64,000 bases of DNA from Diphasiastrum complanatum (GCA_029204225.1 CM055100.1:47843666-47907665); one strand, 5' to 3'; shown: positions 33,938 through 49,000, counted from the first letter of the stretch. Numbers and translations are program-made. Notes: generated by a model from the letters alone, not told the origin.

Positions 33938-36090
33938 TCAAGCACCATCTGTGTTGAAGGCAATGGGACCTTCTGTTTTGTCTATGTGGATTTGAATACC
34001 AAGACAGAAATGAGCTTCGTCCGGATCGGTCATGTCGAATTCGGAAGATAGCATTGTCTTGGCCTCTTTTATCATATCGATATTGTTGTTAAAAAGCAAT
34101 GTATCATCCATGTATAAAGTGATAATGATAAAAGATTGTTGCACTGCTTTGAAGTAAACATTTGAATATGAAGAGCTAGGTGTGTAGTCGTGATCAATAA
34201 GGAAAGTATTGATCCTTTCAAACCATGCTTGAGCAGATTGCTTCAAGCCATAAAGTGCCTTATGGAGTTTACATACATGATTGTGTTTACCCTTGATAAT
34301 GTAACCTTCGGGTTGCACCATGTAAATGTTTTCTTCGATAACTCCATTGAGATATGTTGTCTGTACATCCATTTGATGTATTTCCAAATCTACTGCAATG
34401 GCAAATGATAGCAAAAGTCGAATAGAAGAATGCTTGACTACTGGACTGAAGGTCTCAGTGTAATCGACGTTGTATACCTTATAAAATCCTCTGGCGACAA
34501 GTCGTGCCTTTCTCCTATTGATGCTTCCATTTGCATTGTACTTGACTTTGAAAATCCATTTGCAATCAACTACGTTTCTGCTGGCAGGTTATTTGACAGT
34601 TGTCAATGTCTGGTTCTTGATAAGAATTGAATACTCTTTATCCATAGCTTCTTTCTAGAGATCTAAATCAGGCTGACTGAGTGCCTCTTTAGATAAACGT
34701 CGGTTTCTGAACAAGGTAGGCTGCAGACTCGTCGATATACCGGTTAGGTGGTCTGCTAGTTCTTGAAAATCTTCTAGGTAATAGAGGAAGTTGATCATTT
34801 CCATCATACTGTAGTTGCTGAACTACAACATTATCATCTTCTGATTCACCATTGATTTGTTGTTCGTCAAAAGTAGAAGAGCTTGGACCTTCAATGGGAA
34901 TAGTCGACTGAGGAATTGGAAAGTTCAATGTGTCAAAAGAATCTGACAGGTCGGCTACATGGAAACTGCCTTTTCCTTTGAGGTCTTGAAACTGATCTTC
35001 GATGAAGATGACATGCCGGCTAGTGAATATCTTCGACTTGATGGGATCGAACAACTTGTAGGCTTGATCTAAAGCAGTGTAGCTGATGAGAACACATTTG
35101 ATACTCTGGAAGTCGAGCTTCTTCCTGAGATCACGAGGAATCTGCACAAAAGCAGTACATCCAAAAACTCGTAAGTTTGATAAAGAAGGTTTGGTACCTG
35201 TCCAAACTTTGAATGGTGTTTTGTCTGAGAGACCTTTAGTAGGACATCTGTTCTGAATATTGGTTGTTGTTGAAACAGCTTTAGCCCAGAAGGACTTTGG
35301 AAGTGTTTCATGTGATAACATGCACTTTGCCGATTCAACTAAGATTCTGTTCTTTCTCTCAGCAAGACCAATTGACTAGGGCGAATAGGAGGTAATGTAT
35401 TGTTGCTCAATGCCGTTGTTAAGGCAATACTCCTTGCATTCGGTGATGTATTCTCCCCCGTTATCTGACCTCAGTGCTTTGATTCGTTTGCTAGTTTGAT
35501 TCTCAGCATGCTCTTTGAATTGTCTGAATTTGATGAAAGCCTCTAATTTTTGTTTAATAAAATAAACAGTTGTTCTTTTGGAAAATTCGTCAACAACAGT
35601 AATGAAATACTTTGCATCTAGCAATGAAGGAGTTTGCATAGGTCCACATGTATCTGTATGAACAACATCTAACAGAACTTTTACTGCATGCCTATGGTTT
35701 GATCTAAAAAGAATTCTAGCCTGCTTTCCAAAGATGCAGCTATGACAGACAGGGGGATCGACCTTACCAAAAGGATGGTCGAGATCAAGAATCATAGATT
35801 GTCTGGACATGTTCAAAATATATGCATAATTCAAGTGTCCTAAGCGATGATGCCATAGTAATGCTTTATTGACTAAAACAAAGGATTTCAAGACTTGACT
35901 AGACTCAGAATAACAATGTGCCAATCTATATAAGTAACTCTGCCTCTTGCCGAGTGCAAGGATCTTATTACTCCTATCAATAATTTTGCATTGATCAGAT
36001 TCGAATTCTACCTTATGACCTAAATCTGTAATTCTACTTACTGATAACGGATTTGTAGAGAGTTTAGAAAAACCGATTAGTCGATTAGTA
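33938..36090 (-). mobile_element. Copia D pol, inverted relative to its gag
   Basis: Minus strand from about 36090: protease end (LSVSRITDLGHKVEFESDQC), pre-integrase LLWHHRLGHLNYAY, integrase zinc region VCHSCIFGKQAR, core HTDTCGPM, YFITVVDEFSKRTTVYF and RSDNGGEYI. After a break come CPTKGLSDKTPFKVW, the linker and RT pieces AIAVDLEIHQMDVQTTYLNG, KALYGLKQSAQAWF and LYMDDTLL, ending at LGIQI near 33960. With the plus-strand gag to its left this looks like one element whose pol was inverted in place. Confidence 0.78.
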
Positions 36091-37520
36091 AGAAGGAGAA
36101 TAATCCAATAGAAGGTCCTTTTTGTAAATTGCTTGTCATTGTTCGGCGGGAGCTCTGAATAGGTATCGTTGGTATGTTGCAGATGTTGTCGACTTGTCTA
36201 CTTCATAAAGTGCTTCAATTGAGAACTAGAGCAAGTTCAAATTGATCAATAAGGTGGTAATGAGGTCTTGAAGCATGGATGAGAAAAGTGAGATGAAGCT
36301 TCAAGATTAATAATATGGTGGAACATGGGGGGAGGAATGGGTGTGGAAAAGGGATGATAGGGATCTTGTGTGTGTTATACCTGTTCATAACCAATGCTCA
36401 GTGTACAATTTTTTAAAAAGTCGTTGTTTGCCTTTGAAAATGATATTTGTCCGTAAGGTTGTGCTCTCATAACTTCAATATCTGATTGACGTGAGATTCC
36501 TTCAAATAACGTAGGCCTATGGATTGCGCTTGTTGATGACTTGTGTTTCTTGTGGCCTCCATAGATGATTGAATGGATGATGTACAACAACAGTAGTATG
36601 GGCTTGAGACACGATTATGACCACTGATCAATGTACATTTGTTCAATGAAGTATCTTGTTGGCGTTGGTAGGAAGACTTGTCGTCTGCGTCGGTTTGCAC
36701 ATAGCTTTGGCCTTTGATGTGACTTGAGAACCCTTCACTGGTACAAGCTGCCACTTTATTGATGATGTGATGGCCATGGTGAGTCAATTGGAAAAACATG
36801 GATATTGTATCGCTTACGTAAAAGCAATTGCTTATTGAGAATGGCAGTGGTGGGGTTGTCACGAATATTCCATCTTGTTGGGAAATGGATTTTTTGCTAG
36901 ATCACACAATTGTTGTATATGATAAGATGCTCCTTGTGTTGCCAAACTGAGCATTTGTTGTTGAAGTCCCTTGACTGCTCTTTTTGTTCCTATTGAAAGT
37001 TGTTGAAATCATTGGTAAAGATGTAGAGATATATCCCAATGACAATTCGTGTGATACTGCAACTATAGAAGTAGAATAAAATTGCCGATGAAATAGATTA
37101 ACTTAAATTGTTGCAAGATCAAATAGTGTACAATACAATGTGAAGTAACACAACACATGAAACCACACAAGGGAGAACACTCAAAGAAGAAAAGATAAGC
37201 ATGTATTGCAAATGAGGTTCTTCTCAAAATGGACTCTTCCACTCCTATATATATTTGGAGTGGTGGTCACTTACAAAAAGGCACTATGGGAATAACTTAA
37301 CTCTGAATTACATTGGTGCCATGGGACAAACCCCCAATAGGCCATTGTGACTAACTTTTACATAACTTGAAATTACATATTTATGTGTAGTGCCCATGGC
37401 AATTTAAACTTAGAACTAAATAACTTAAGCAATTACAGATAACGTAAAAGCCTAAACTTGATGGGCAAGTTCGACGTTTAAATCCTATCATGCTTGTATT
37501 TTTAAAGATGTTCTACATGA
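36091..37520. other. Unassigned DNA in the copia nest
   Basis: No convincing coding frame. A TATATATATTTGGAGTGG stretch near 37240 looks LTR-like on composition only. Confidence 0.35.
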
Positions 37521-37524
37521 TGGC

Positions 37525-37724
37525 TAGAATATTCTTTTGAAAATCCACTTGCATCCAATTGCATTCTCGTCCTTAGGAAGCTCCACCAATCTCCATGTGT
37601 TGTTCTTCATAAGAGCTTGATGCTCAGGATCCATTGCTTGGTGTTGGAATTTAATGTAACTCCTACTCATCCCAACAACCTTTCTTCCTTCTCTGATTTT
37701 TACTCTCTCAAACGAAACCTGCAT
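37525..37724 (-). mobile_element. Copia reverse transcriptase N-terminal fragment
   Basis: A short minus-strand frame reads AMDPEHQALMKNNTWRLVEL and AIGCKWIFK, the conserved entry of the copia RT domain. It is truncated on both sides. Confidence 0.75.
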
Positions 37725-37929
37725 AAAAGCAACTGTTTTTTAACAGTCTGCATATTTGAACTAATTGTCGCTACAGTCTGCATTTTTCCTCAGGTTTTTC
37801 CACAGGCGAAAAACTCGACACCTGACAATATCACTTCCTTTTACCTTCCTGAGCAACTAAGTGTTTAGTGACACTTATGTAAGTTGTTTTTGGGCCATTT
37901 TGGCACTTCCAGAAAAGCGACACTTTTTG

Positions 37930-38790
37930 CATAAAATGCGACACTGCATTTTTACATGTAGTTTCTGACAGGCGACAATTAGGGCAAAAAGCGAGACTAT
38001 ATTTTTACATGCAATTTCTGACAAGTGAAAAATCTGACACTGCAGTTTACACGAAATACTACACATGCGACACTCTACAAAAATACACACAATATTCCAT
38101 GTACAGACTGTCTACGTCTTCACGTTCCAATAACAACTGTTCTAATCAGGTAGATAATCAGTTGTTAAGCAATCTTGTAAATGTAAAGATAGAATAATGC
38201 AAGATCTTCCAGTTGCTATAAATGTAAATGAGCGATTGAAGATATTATACATAAGTCATTATAAGTCATCTTATATCAGAGGATGATTTGACAGAGATAC
38301 AACGACCAGAACAGGTCTTTCAGTAGCTGACTCCTTAGAGTTAGTGATTATATATATATAGAGAGAGAGATATTCAGAACGTTAGCAATTGTTTTGAATC
38401 TGTAAGTAGGATCACGCGCATATTAGCGCAATTGTATTGTGATCTGATCTTTGTTACTACAAATTTGCTATTGTTCGACATCCTTTTGCATTCTTGTTGA
38501 ATGATAATAATTCTCACTTCTCTTACACAAACATTATTATCAGAGAAATGTATGATTGTCTCTGACGCCTAAATTGATTCTACATTCTCTTCATATCAGG
38601 TTATCAGTAATAGAAGATTGCATAACTGTCTCAGATGCTTAATCATTTTTCTGCAATCTCTCTTTCATGGCAGTCTAAGACTCCTACACTGATAATTTGA
38701 TTCAACGCAAAAGAACAGCTCATAAATTCCATTCTCTAAATAGTCCACGATCCTGTTATTAAGAATTTGGTTTCATCAGTTGACATCAAT
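37930..38790 (+). mobile_element. Solo C-type LTR
   Basis: Closely similar to 24112-24980 over its length in the same orientation. The left side contains partial internal duplications of the unit with TTTTTACATG and TTTCTGACA. No primer site or gag follows on the right, so it is a solo LTR or truncated element. Confidence 0.7.
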
Positions 38791-40430
38791 CCAAACGTCA
38801 ACATGTACACATCTCTTGGATGCAAAGGTGGGTTTTGGATTTGCCTAATTGGTAGCTCTAATGTTTTCCATCTAGATGACATATACAATTTCTTCTCCTT
38901 CAGTTTTATATGACTATAATTTTTTTTCTTTGCATGGATCTTCACACTTGGTGACAAAGACTACATGTGTCTTACCTTTGCACTCATATGCAACATATCC
39001 TTCCTCATCACAACTTAGCTTATACATGTTGGATTTATTCCTCTACTCTCTTAAATCTCATGCTAATCTATTTCCATTCATATAGCTATGGTTTTACATG
39101 CATTGTCGCACAATTTGCAAAACTATTCTATTAATTAAAAACAGGCATCAGAATGGCAACCGACTTGGTCGTGGCACGCTCGGCTCCGAATAGTCAAAGC
39201 CTTCTCATGCCACTTCTTGTATTATGCAACTACCTTGACAATGACAATAGCAGCCCCAATCTACTCAAGACGACGCAACAGTTCTATTCCCTTCTTGTAC
39301 ATAGATCTACACAATTGTAAATTATATATAGAGATAACAATTTTAACCAAATATACAATCAGAGACAGACATTGTAGATGCTTTCATGCATCGATTTTTC
39401 CTTTCAGACTGATTGTCAGTAATAAGCTCATAGCTTTTACAGAGCGGAGTTAGCTTCCTGATCATGCGGTTTTGCCCGCAATTGTCTTGTGTGCTCATCG
39501 CATCAATCTGACTTGTATTTGCATACACATTAATCTGAATCGACTATTGTCTTGTTGTTGCGTTTAGATATTTGTCAGCGTTGCATGCTTTTGCTATTTC
39601 GTTTTCTGTTTGACTCTCTTACTACTTTGTCTGACTGTCTGCTCTTCTCGCTTCTGCAGCACAAATAATTTCTCTGTGTTCACCTACGTAATCCAAATCT
39701 ATGACATAGTCTATTCGTAATCTCTTACATAATGAATAGAGTATTTTTTTATACAAGGTGAAATATATCCTGATAAAATAAGGATCCATGATGACTTTGT
39801 AACATGTGATAGATTTATCGAAAAATATATGTATCCAAATCTTGCGTCACGCAGTGCATGCACGGAGGAGATTCCACTTTCTCCCGACAATACACTCGAC
39901 ATGACTTCTAGTCAAGCATTGAGGTATCTTTCTTTTAGCTTGCAATGTACACAATTGAGCTTTTGAATCGTCCATTTTCTTCAATTGTTTTGCTAGATCT
40001 CTCTTCCATAGAATTTTCTCTTATGAGTCATGTTTCTTAACTTCAACTTCTTTATATCTTCATGATGTCAACTTCATCTTTTTACAAACTTATCCTATCA
40101 AAATGTTTCTAAATCTAAACTACAATTACTCGTGGTTGTCTCAATATTGAAATCTATTTCTATCTCCCCAAATGAGCTATCACTTTTTTTTTTCTCTTTA
40201 TCAATATTTTAGGTCTTCTCATTCTCTATATGTGAGAAGTTTCACAATTTTTCACAATAGTGATTACGTCTTCCAACTGGTTCATTTGGCCTTGCTTGTA
40301 GTATCAATCCATTTTCTTTGGTAATCCATCTAAAAACCATTTGATTTGCATCGTTGTGGGATAGTAATGTAGTCAAACTTATCGATTTATCCTGCACTTA
40401 GGAACTACTTGAGGCACTATAGACAACTAT
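38791..40430. other. AT-rich DNA, no gene recognised
   Basis: Short frames only, none with motifs. The stretch CCTTTGCACTCATATGCAACATATCCTTCC region (about 38970-39010) resembles antisense copia linker sequence but is too short to assign. Confidence 0.35.
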
Positions 40431-40439
40431 GGTAGTTCC

Positions 40440-40560
40440 GATAGGTAGCTGGTTAAATCAAATAATCAGTTAGCAACTTTAAATATGAATAGATAGATCT
40501 ATAGAATAATGTAGGGTTGTACATAGTTGAATCTTGAAGCTATTCTAAACAACTAGTGGA
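40440..40560. repeat. Inverted-repeat partner of 12978-13082
   Basis: See the partner. Shared core GTTAGCAACTTTAAATATG. It lies 27 kb away in opposite orientation. Confidence 0.5.
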
Positions 40561-40969
40561 GCTAGTATTAAAAATTGTTATTAAAGATTATGTGAAAATA
40601 AAAAGAGAGAGATTTACAAGCAAAATTCATGCACTACAATATTTTAGAATGAATTTTGAAAGGTATTTCAGATCATTGTGAAAAATTGATAAGGTAACAC
40701 TAAGATGCCCAAGATTATTGCGCAGGCAATCAATGCTGAGCTAGTTATAGTTTGTACTTGTCTGAACGAGCACCTAAATAACTTCAACTTCAACTTGTTT
40801 TAAGCACTCTGATTCTATGAAAAAATGGAGTGCCATTATTGGTTTGACAAGAACATAAAGATTATGATAGCTACCAAGTTAAGTACTTGATACTAAATAT
40901 GATAGTTGACATACCAAGTACTTACAGTACTTTGTACAAGCATCAGATCATAGCTAATTTGAATTTGTA

Positions 40970-41415
40970 GGGCCCCGTAAGCAATTGTAAAGGCTTGTAA
41001 GTGGGTGTAAAGATTTGTAAGCAATCGTAAAGCATAAGCCAGTAAGCGGACATAAAGACCCATAAGTAGCTTTAAAGCATAACCTCATAAACAGCCATAA
41101 AGGCTCATGAAGCATAAGCCCGTAAGCAGTCATAAAGTGTAAGCCCATAAGCATACATAAAAGCTCGTAAGCAGTCATAAAGCTGTATGCAAGCGTAAGG
41201 TCTTAAGCAGGGCATAAAATCCCATAAGCAAGTGTAAGATTGTAAATAGGTCTCTAACATTGTAAGCAAGAGTAAGGTCGTATACAGGCTTAAAAGCATG
41301 TAAGCAAATGTAAGTCTGTAAACAAGCATAAAAGCCCATAAGCAAGCGTAAGGTCATAAGTAGTCATAAACAATTGTAAGTAGTTGTAAACAATCGTAAA
41401 TTGCCATAAACAACC
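40970..41415. repeat. Degenerate 20-25 bp minisatellite
   Basis: About 20 irregular units built on GTAAGCA-N-(C/T)(A/G)TAAAG, for example TTTGTAAGCAATCGTAAAG. Open frames reading it on the minus strand as tyrosine/leucine repeats are artefacts. Confidence 0.8.
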
Positions 41416-41419
41416 ATAA

Positions 41420-44400
41420 TCCTAACAAGTGTATTTCTGCACTATTCCGTAGTCTTTTGTACTTTCACAGACTGTTCCATAGTTCTTTGTATTTCTACAG
41501 ACTTGTTTGATCCTCATAAAATTCTAACAATCTTGAAATTATTTAGACTTTAAGCTTTATTCTCATTTAATGTGTCTTTCTTTAGGTGTGGTCATTTCTT
41601 AATTTACTTTTTTTGAAAAGTGACAAAAATTTGATATTAAAGGTTAGTTTGCACCTGTATCGACAAAATCCAAAAAAAATCTAGCCTTTGCCTCTTCAAC
41701 ACTAAAGCCCATTGCTATTGACATGAATATTATTGAGTGAGAAAACATGCAAGGCATCAACTCCACGGAGTTAGTTGTCTGTGTTTGTTCCAAAGTTGCA
41801 AATGGTCAACTCCCTTTAGCTGAAATGGAAAAGGAATTCCAAAAATAAGTTTTTTTATTCTCTAAGTTTTTTTTAGGGGATTATTTTTAAAAAAAAATTA
41901 TATTGTAAATAGATAAATAAGATGAAATTCTAATAAAATTTCTAAAATTTAGGCATTTATTATTCATGAAAATTCAAGAGGCCATGGTCATGGGCTTGAA
42001 CTACCAAGATTTTGAAAAATGCCAAGTCTCTATCTTCTAAGCTCAAAAGATGAAGCTTTATTTCCAATTTTGATTCTTTTTAAAGATGTTGTATGTAACT
42101 CCTTCCATACTAAGCATAACTTCTTTCATTTAATATTCAAAATGTTGAATATTTTTACATTTAATCTGCTTTAATCAAAAGAACACATTATGCTAATTGC
42201 AACTGGTGAAGCAAAGTTATGTAATGAGGTGGAATATATGCGATTTATTATTATTCTCTTGACACCAAACGCTCGATGTTGTACTACAACATCATCAACC
42301 AAACTTCTTTTGACATTATTTGATTTTTCAACATCTACAAAAAAGTTGAAAGATCCCATGACCGACTTTGTGGCTTGTTCGTACCAAAAGCCGCAACAAA
42401 TAAGTTATTTGATTAAAAAATTTCTCTGCAAATTGGGTGTTACATTTATTTAGTGCTAGTGGTACGACAAGTGCATATGCTATTCAAAAGGGCAATCATG
42501 TTACTTTTGTAGATTAATGAATTTATTTTCAAACATTTATGTTGTTTGGCATGAAAAAAATTCAAGCCAAGTATGGCATCTTTGGTCAACTTGTGCATTT
42601 CATACAAGTGTCATAATTGCATGAGGCAAGCACACTAGTAGGCATAACAACAACAAAAATAGTTGAAGGCTACTCTGCTAGCCTCCTCTATTTGACATCA
42701 AAGAGAATTACAATCACTAGAAACTAGACCAAGTAATTCCAATGTTAGATTTCAAGACTAGTTTCCAGACAAAATTAATATGAAGAAGAACCTTGCAACC
42801 TCCACTCGAAGGTGCATTGTCATTAAGTGTGCTGCATAATTACAAGGCCCTCCCTTTATCCTAGAAGATACAAATCATATAGAAACAAGCACATCTCATG
42901 CAAGGAACAAAATAGTCAAGGAAATTTGGCCTAAATAGGAATCAAATTAGTGCATTGACCAATTTAAAGCGGTGTGTGAGACTAAAACTAGGGTTTGAGT
43001 ATGATCTAACTCTAGAATTAAAACTAGATGCTATAGTATGTCACGTAAGTGGGAAATGAGATGGAGGTGAACCTAACCAAGCATATACCTAATATCTTAA
43101 TTGCATTTGAGGCATATTTTTTTAGAAAGCCATCTAGCTTATGAGACATAATACGTTCACTCAACATACGCACCATATAAATTGTTCATTATGCATTTTT
43201 TCTCTCTCATTATGGCATACGCACCCTTTGTTACCTCAGTGTTTGCTTTTTAATCTCATTGAAAGTCATTGAGTTAATATATCAATAAAGTAATAATGTA
43301 AGATAAAAGTGCCATTAGAAGTAATGAAACACCACACCAATTCCGCAAGGTTCGGTTTCTGGACGCGGCAATGGCATCACCCAACGTGCTTGTCGTCCAC
43401 CTGCCTCTATAGGCCTTACTTGACAAAATGTCTGAGGGACTACCCATTCCATAATACATTTATAAATGCACGCTAAGAATGTATCACACATACGCATAAA
43501 TAAAATTCCCTTGGGATTGATGGACACCAAGTATTATTGTTCACAAACAAGTCAATGCAACATTCAAACATTTGGAACATGACACTCAAATGTTTGAAAT
43601 GTTGATGGCCTTATATTAGTGTCTTTTTAGAGTTTTGACCAAGCCAAGTGCAAATGTAAAGGTTGGGGAGGCTATCTGTATATATCATGAAAGTGGTTGA
43701 ATGGAATGTGATGTGCATGAAAGCATTCAATCTAGTGCAATTAACAAAGGTCATAATCTTCAGTGCAAAAAGCTTTTCAAATCATCTTTTTAGGATGAAA
43801 AGTCCTTAACTAAAAAGAAAAAGATTTGGTCAAGACTTGATTGAGCATCACATCTACACCCCTGGGGGAGATAAGTTTGGAGATTTGAGATCTCAACACA
43901 TTCAAACTATATCTCATTTCAAACGCGTTTGAAGGCAACCCTGAAAGTGGTCAAGATTCCCACCTAAAATCATATACAAAATTTCATACTTGGTGCTATA
44001 AACTCTCACAAGCAAGATGTATGAATGTAGGAATATAACCAAATGTAACAGTTGTCTCCGAGGAAAAGGGTGGACATATTTTAGATCTCCAATAAAAAAA
44101 TCCGAGTCCAAAGACAGCAACTAGTATCAGCAAGCATTAGGTCAAACTGAACAAAGCAAGGGTTTTCAAGGACAAGGTTGCGGGTCCCAAGAGCATTTGA
44201 AAAGAGTGATAAAGATTAACCGTCTACGATTACATAATTGAACACAACGGAGTCAATGTTCTTGAAGAAACTCAACATTTTCGTCACATTTTGCAACACA
44301 CTTGGAGTATGTGGTCTTCTAAGGCAACCAGATAATCCAGATATACACACCAGTAGTAAAGTACAAATTATCATCACAAAATCTTATATATAAAACTATT

Positions 44401-46013
44401 GGCACAGGAACAAAAAAATGGACACGGTTTCGCAACAACAAAAGCAGAGACACTGTGAAGCTATTACTTTTACAGACTCTTTAGGGGTTTTTCCACCAAA
44501 AATGCTCGATAAGTCTCAAACTACTTTACATCACCATTTTTTAAGGCTCATTATTAGTGCTTGTGGGTGCTTCATGCGTTTTGAGAATAATGCTTTTGAG
44601 CAAACATTAAAATCAAGTTTGCACCTATTACCTGATTATTACCATATACCGGCAGCGAGCTGAAATTTGTTTCGACTGAAATTTTATCAAATGTTGCTTG
44701 TTCACCACCCTCTTAATGTCAGAAAAGTTTCAGATCACCAGCCAAATTAAAACATAAAATTTGTTATATATTTCAGCCATGAGTGGGGTTTGCAAATCTC
44801 AAATCGTCTCAGCATGCCTGAAAGCATTTTGCCTTCAGTCCTAGAGTTAAGTCGACAATGAGCTGAGTACATACTACCAGCTTCGTGGCCATGTAAAAAA
44901 CGTTTTTCCATTATATATGACCACATCCAAAAAAGTTTCTGCATACTTTGTAAATACTCAAAAACATGGAAGTTAAGCTAGCAGGTTTACAGTAATCCTC
45001 TTCATTTTTTACTTCCAAAATACGAACAGATCTAGGCGACTTCCTCAGGTATATAGAAGATGACATCTGTGTATAGCTAGTTTTCTCTTACTAGAGAGGA
45101 GATTCAGCCACTAAAATCCTAGGGACTCGAAGGCTCAATGATTTAATCAACTTATCAAAATCATACACATCCCGTGGAAAGATGTACATCTACATGCTTT
45201 ACAGAAATTTAATGAATGTCTTCAGAGTAGAAAATTACAGGAATGCTGATGAATGGAGTCTCTCTTATTTCCTTGAACTCGGAGAGGAGATCTTCCATGT
45301 CTAGTCATCTTGCAATTATTGCATGTTGCTAAGGTCTGAAATCAGCTTGCAAGTTTAGGCATTTTAGAGCTTCTTGATCAAAGACAGCCAACCTTATTCA
45401 TATCCAGCAAAAAATCAGTTATAAATGCTACATTCATAGAAGATACAGTGGTGCTTGTGATTTGACCTAGTATGGCTGTTTCAAATAAACTGGATGACAA
45501 GGAAATGAATTTCATTACCAGCTTAGTTGACACCAACGTAACATACTATATCTGCTGGATCAATTGCACTATACAAGGTAACCATATTGAGCATCATCCT
45601 GACTTCCCGCATAACAATGACAGATTGAAGAAAAAGGGACATGCAACTGATACTACCCAAAAAGCATCAAACAATTTGGACATGTTGCAAACCCTAACTC
45701 CCCGTCATCTGTCTCATACAAACAGAACACATGCAACAGATATAAAACTTGAGCATGGACAAACATGCTGAGTTTGATCTCTTCACTAGACGAGACTCAG
45801 CCTTGAATGTAGGTTGTGGAAAGAGAAAGCCATTATAAGCCATTATCTTCAAAACTAAGATAAATCATGACGATTATGGTGATGCCATTTTGATGCTATG
45901 CTTCTAGAAATATGCCACTGAACATGTTACACAACCTCGCAACATATAAGAATCGACGGACATACCTTAGTCGTGCCTTTTGAATCTCCGCAAATTCCAC
46001 TTAAAATAGCACA
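41420..46013. other. 3' flank of the O-fucosyltransferase gene, no gene recognised
   Basis: AT-rich, with scattered short frames without motifs on either strand. No LTR, primer site or terminal repeat could be recognised. Confidence 0.45.
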
Positions 46014-46053
46014 CTACTCAAAATATAGTCCACTGCTAGAAGGAATCATACCG

Positions 46054-49000
46054 TCAGGCTGCTCTTTCTCTTGAAGTTTCGATCTCCTCATGCTGGTTTG
46101 ACACTTGTTGATTGTGGAACAAATCCATAATCGAACTTGAAGGGCACTCATCTGCTGGATTTTCGCTCTGAGGTTTGCAGAAACACTCGGGCCAAGGATT
46201 GACAAAGAATGGTTCTGGTGGTATTCGAGGACGGGGACCTCCAAACCAAGTGTTCCGCATCACAGTCCTCACATTCTGCTCAAAATCCTTGATGTTGCCC
46301 TTTTCATGCTCCATCAAAATTGGCGCAAGTGCCTTTCTATCAGGTCGAATAGTTGTTCGAAACCCATAGTATAGTCTATGTCCCAAAAGATTGTTGGCAA
46401 AGTCGCTTGGTCCATCGTAATTGGGCATGAAAATGTCTGCAAGTAAACTCACCGTATAGTCAACAGCAGGCCCTAATGAGGCTCTACCTTCTGCATTGAT
46501 GGTTGCTAGCTCCTCTGCTTTTAGAATAGTAGATCTATTTTCCAACCTTGGGAACAAAGCCAGCAGCTTTTGGAGAAAGCGCTCCCCGCCAAAAAGATCA
46601 CCAGAGGCAAGATATATTTGACTGGAGTTGCTGAAGCCCATAGAGTGCAGAATCAATCCAACCTGCAAAATGAACACAAATCATTTACCATTGCGGTAAA
46701 AATATTAATCCACAGCAATCTATGATGTCAACAATATAAGGAAAGGAATAAAGAGACTATCTCTTTAGGTAGTTCTCACTAAAGCCTAACAGGAATTTGA
46801 GTGCAACAAAACAATTTGGGCATAGCAGTTATCACCTCCTCTGGAGTTAGTGGGCATTTTCCAATCAGTCTCCTTCCATTGTGTACAAGCCTTCTCACAG
46901 CGAAGTTCTGTTGCCGATATTCTTTAAGAAGTTCTTGTTCCGCGGGTGTAAATATATCAAGGCACCTACAGAGTGAAAAGAAAAAGGCCTAGCGTCAAAG
47001 GCACTGATAAAAGGAGTACAAGCTAATAAATCCTGCAGGGCTAGTGCCAAGGTTACAAACTTCCTGGTTAATGAAGAACTTACTGCTTTATGTGGCATTA
47101 ATTGTGATTTCAGTATAAAATTGTGAGTGAAGCTCCAACTTATGATATATATGCATTCTCTTCTAAAAAGTGATATCGAAGAAATATCTCAGTTGGAACA
47201 GACGTGCCACAAGTCCACCAGTTGTGTTCATGCTCATTACTAAATGACAGCTAACACTCTATCTGGAATCCTCATTTTGTTGCAGCTAGCATTACCAATG
47301 CAATTGCGGGATTCAAAGTGTAAGCCTGATTATATGATCTAACAAGGACCTTACGAGCATTTTATAATAAGAATTGTCATTTCTAAAGTGAGATGGCAGA
47401 CTTCTGTACATGACTTATTCTAACAACTTATCGAAGATGAACAGTCATATAATGAACACATTGTCAAATTGCCAGTTCATCATCATAGGATCCATCTTCC
47501 CAGACCCTAACTAGGTAGACTCACACTTCACATGACTTTAAAATAGGTTCCAATACTGGCCACAGTAATGAATAATCAACTAGTCGAACCAGAAAATTTA
47601 ACATATCATCGACTTTGAATGGACTATTCTTTTTGTATACATGAATAAAGGAGATCAAATGCAGAAAATATCCTCTAGAATTAACATTCATGCTGCTTAC
47701 CCAGAAAAAGCAAGCATATCCATTTCAAATCTCAGGTGCATGGCTAAAAAATTCCCTTCAGAGCGCAGCCGTTGTACGATTTTACTGCCAAGGTCAATTA
47801 CATCCTCTTTAAACCGAAGTGCATGGAAGTTAACTCGGCATCTGAGTCGTTGGTATTCATGATTTTCAAGCTCTTCTGCCAACCGATGTGAAAAAGGAGC
47901 AAGATACACTGCACCATGTTCCTTCAGTTTCTCTAAGGCTACAGTTTTATACCAACTTGGAGATGCATCTCGAGGGGGTTGAAGCTGCAAGAATACCAGA
48001 GAAAACAGGTACTTGTCAATCGGAGCTCGTTCCATCGGTGGCATATTAAGCTAATATAGCAACGGCCATCAGATCTACAATGGTTCAGACAAGCTAGGCA
48101 CCTGAAAGGGTTTCAGCCTCTTGGTTTTATTCCCAGAAACATAAAAGGATGGTAGAGCCTTCACAACCTTTACATCATACTTCAATGATTGAATAAAGTG
48201 CTCCACGTCATAAATACCTGAAAAGCCACTGATAAATAAATCCTTGATCAGCTAAAGTCACAAGCTCGTTCTGGAGTGCTGCAGTTTACTGCTTGTCCAT
48301 GCACATGGTTAACCTAACTCAGGTAAGAAAAGTCTGTGGGAGGGACAGGTTATAGTATACTTGATATCATTCCAGAAGGAACTTGAGTCAAGCTCAGGTA
48401 GCACCAAGGCAGCATTCATGATTCTTGCAACCAGAACTGCATTGCATATCTGCCATACAGCATCCAGCAAAAGTGGTTAGTTCCTAAAGTTCTATATTAT
48501 AAGCTTGTAAATGATTGAGCTGATGAATTTCATAGGCGCCCGGAATTACATCAATTTATATCAACAGTGTAATTATTGTTTGAAAACAAAAGTCATCATT
48601 TGATTGACATTTGTTAACAAACCAGCAATGCACCATGGAATACCATATGGGATAAGCTAAAAGAGTAGCACATAAAAATGTCTATTGCAATTACCCAAGT
48701 ACCAATTTACCGATAATTTAGATGTTAAAAAGTTGTATCGACCATAATAAAAACCCATGCATGTAAAGAAGCATTCCAAAATAACGAACATGAATCCTAG
48801 CTTTTTCAGCTTGAGAAAGCTTCAAAGATACTAACAGCGACACGTTGCTGATTAAGTCCACCATTGCAACGCACTAACATGTAACCATTTCGTTTACCTG
48901 AAGGCACTGCAGAATCACAGAAGTGCATTATTTACAAGTTCCAAAATGGTAACTAAAAATATCTCCTACTTGCAAATGTTCCACAAAATCATGTGAAGGA

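Noticed and set aside
40954-41357. Tyr/Leu-repeat frames on the minus strand
   Set aside because: Degenerate minisatellite, not coding.
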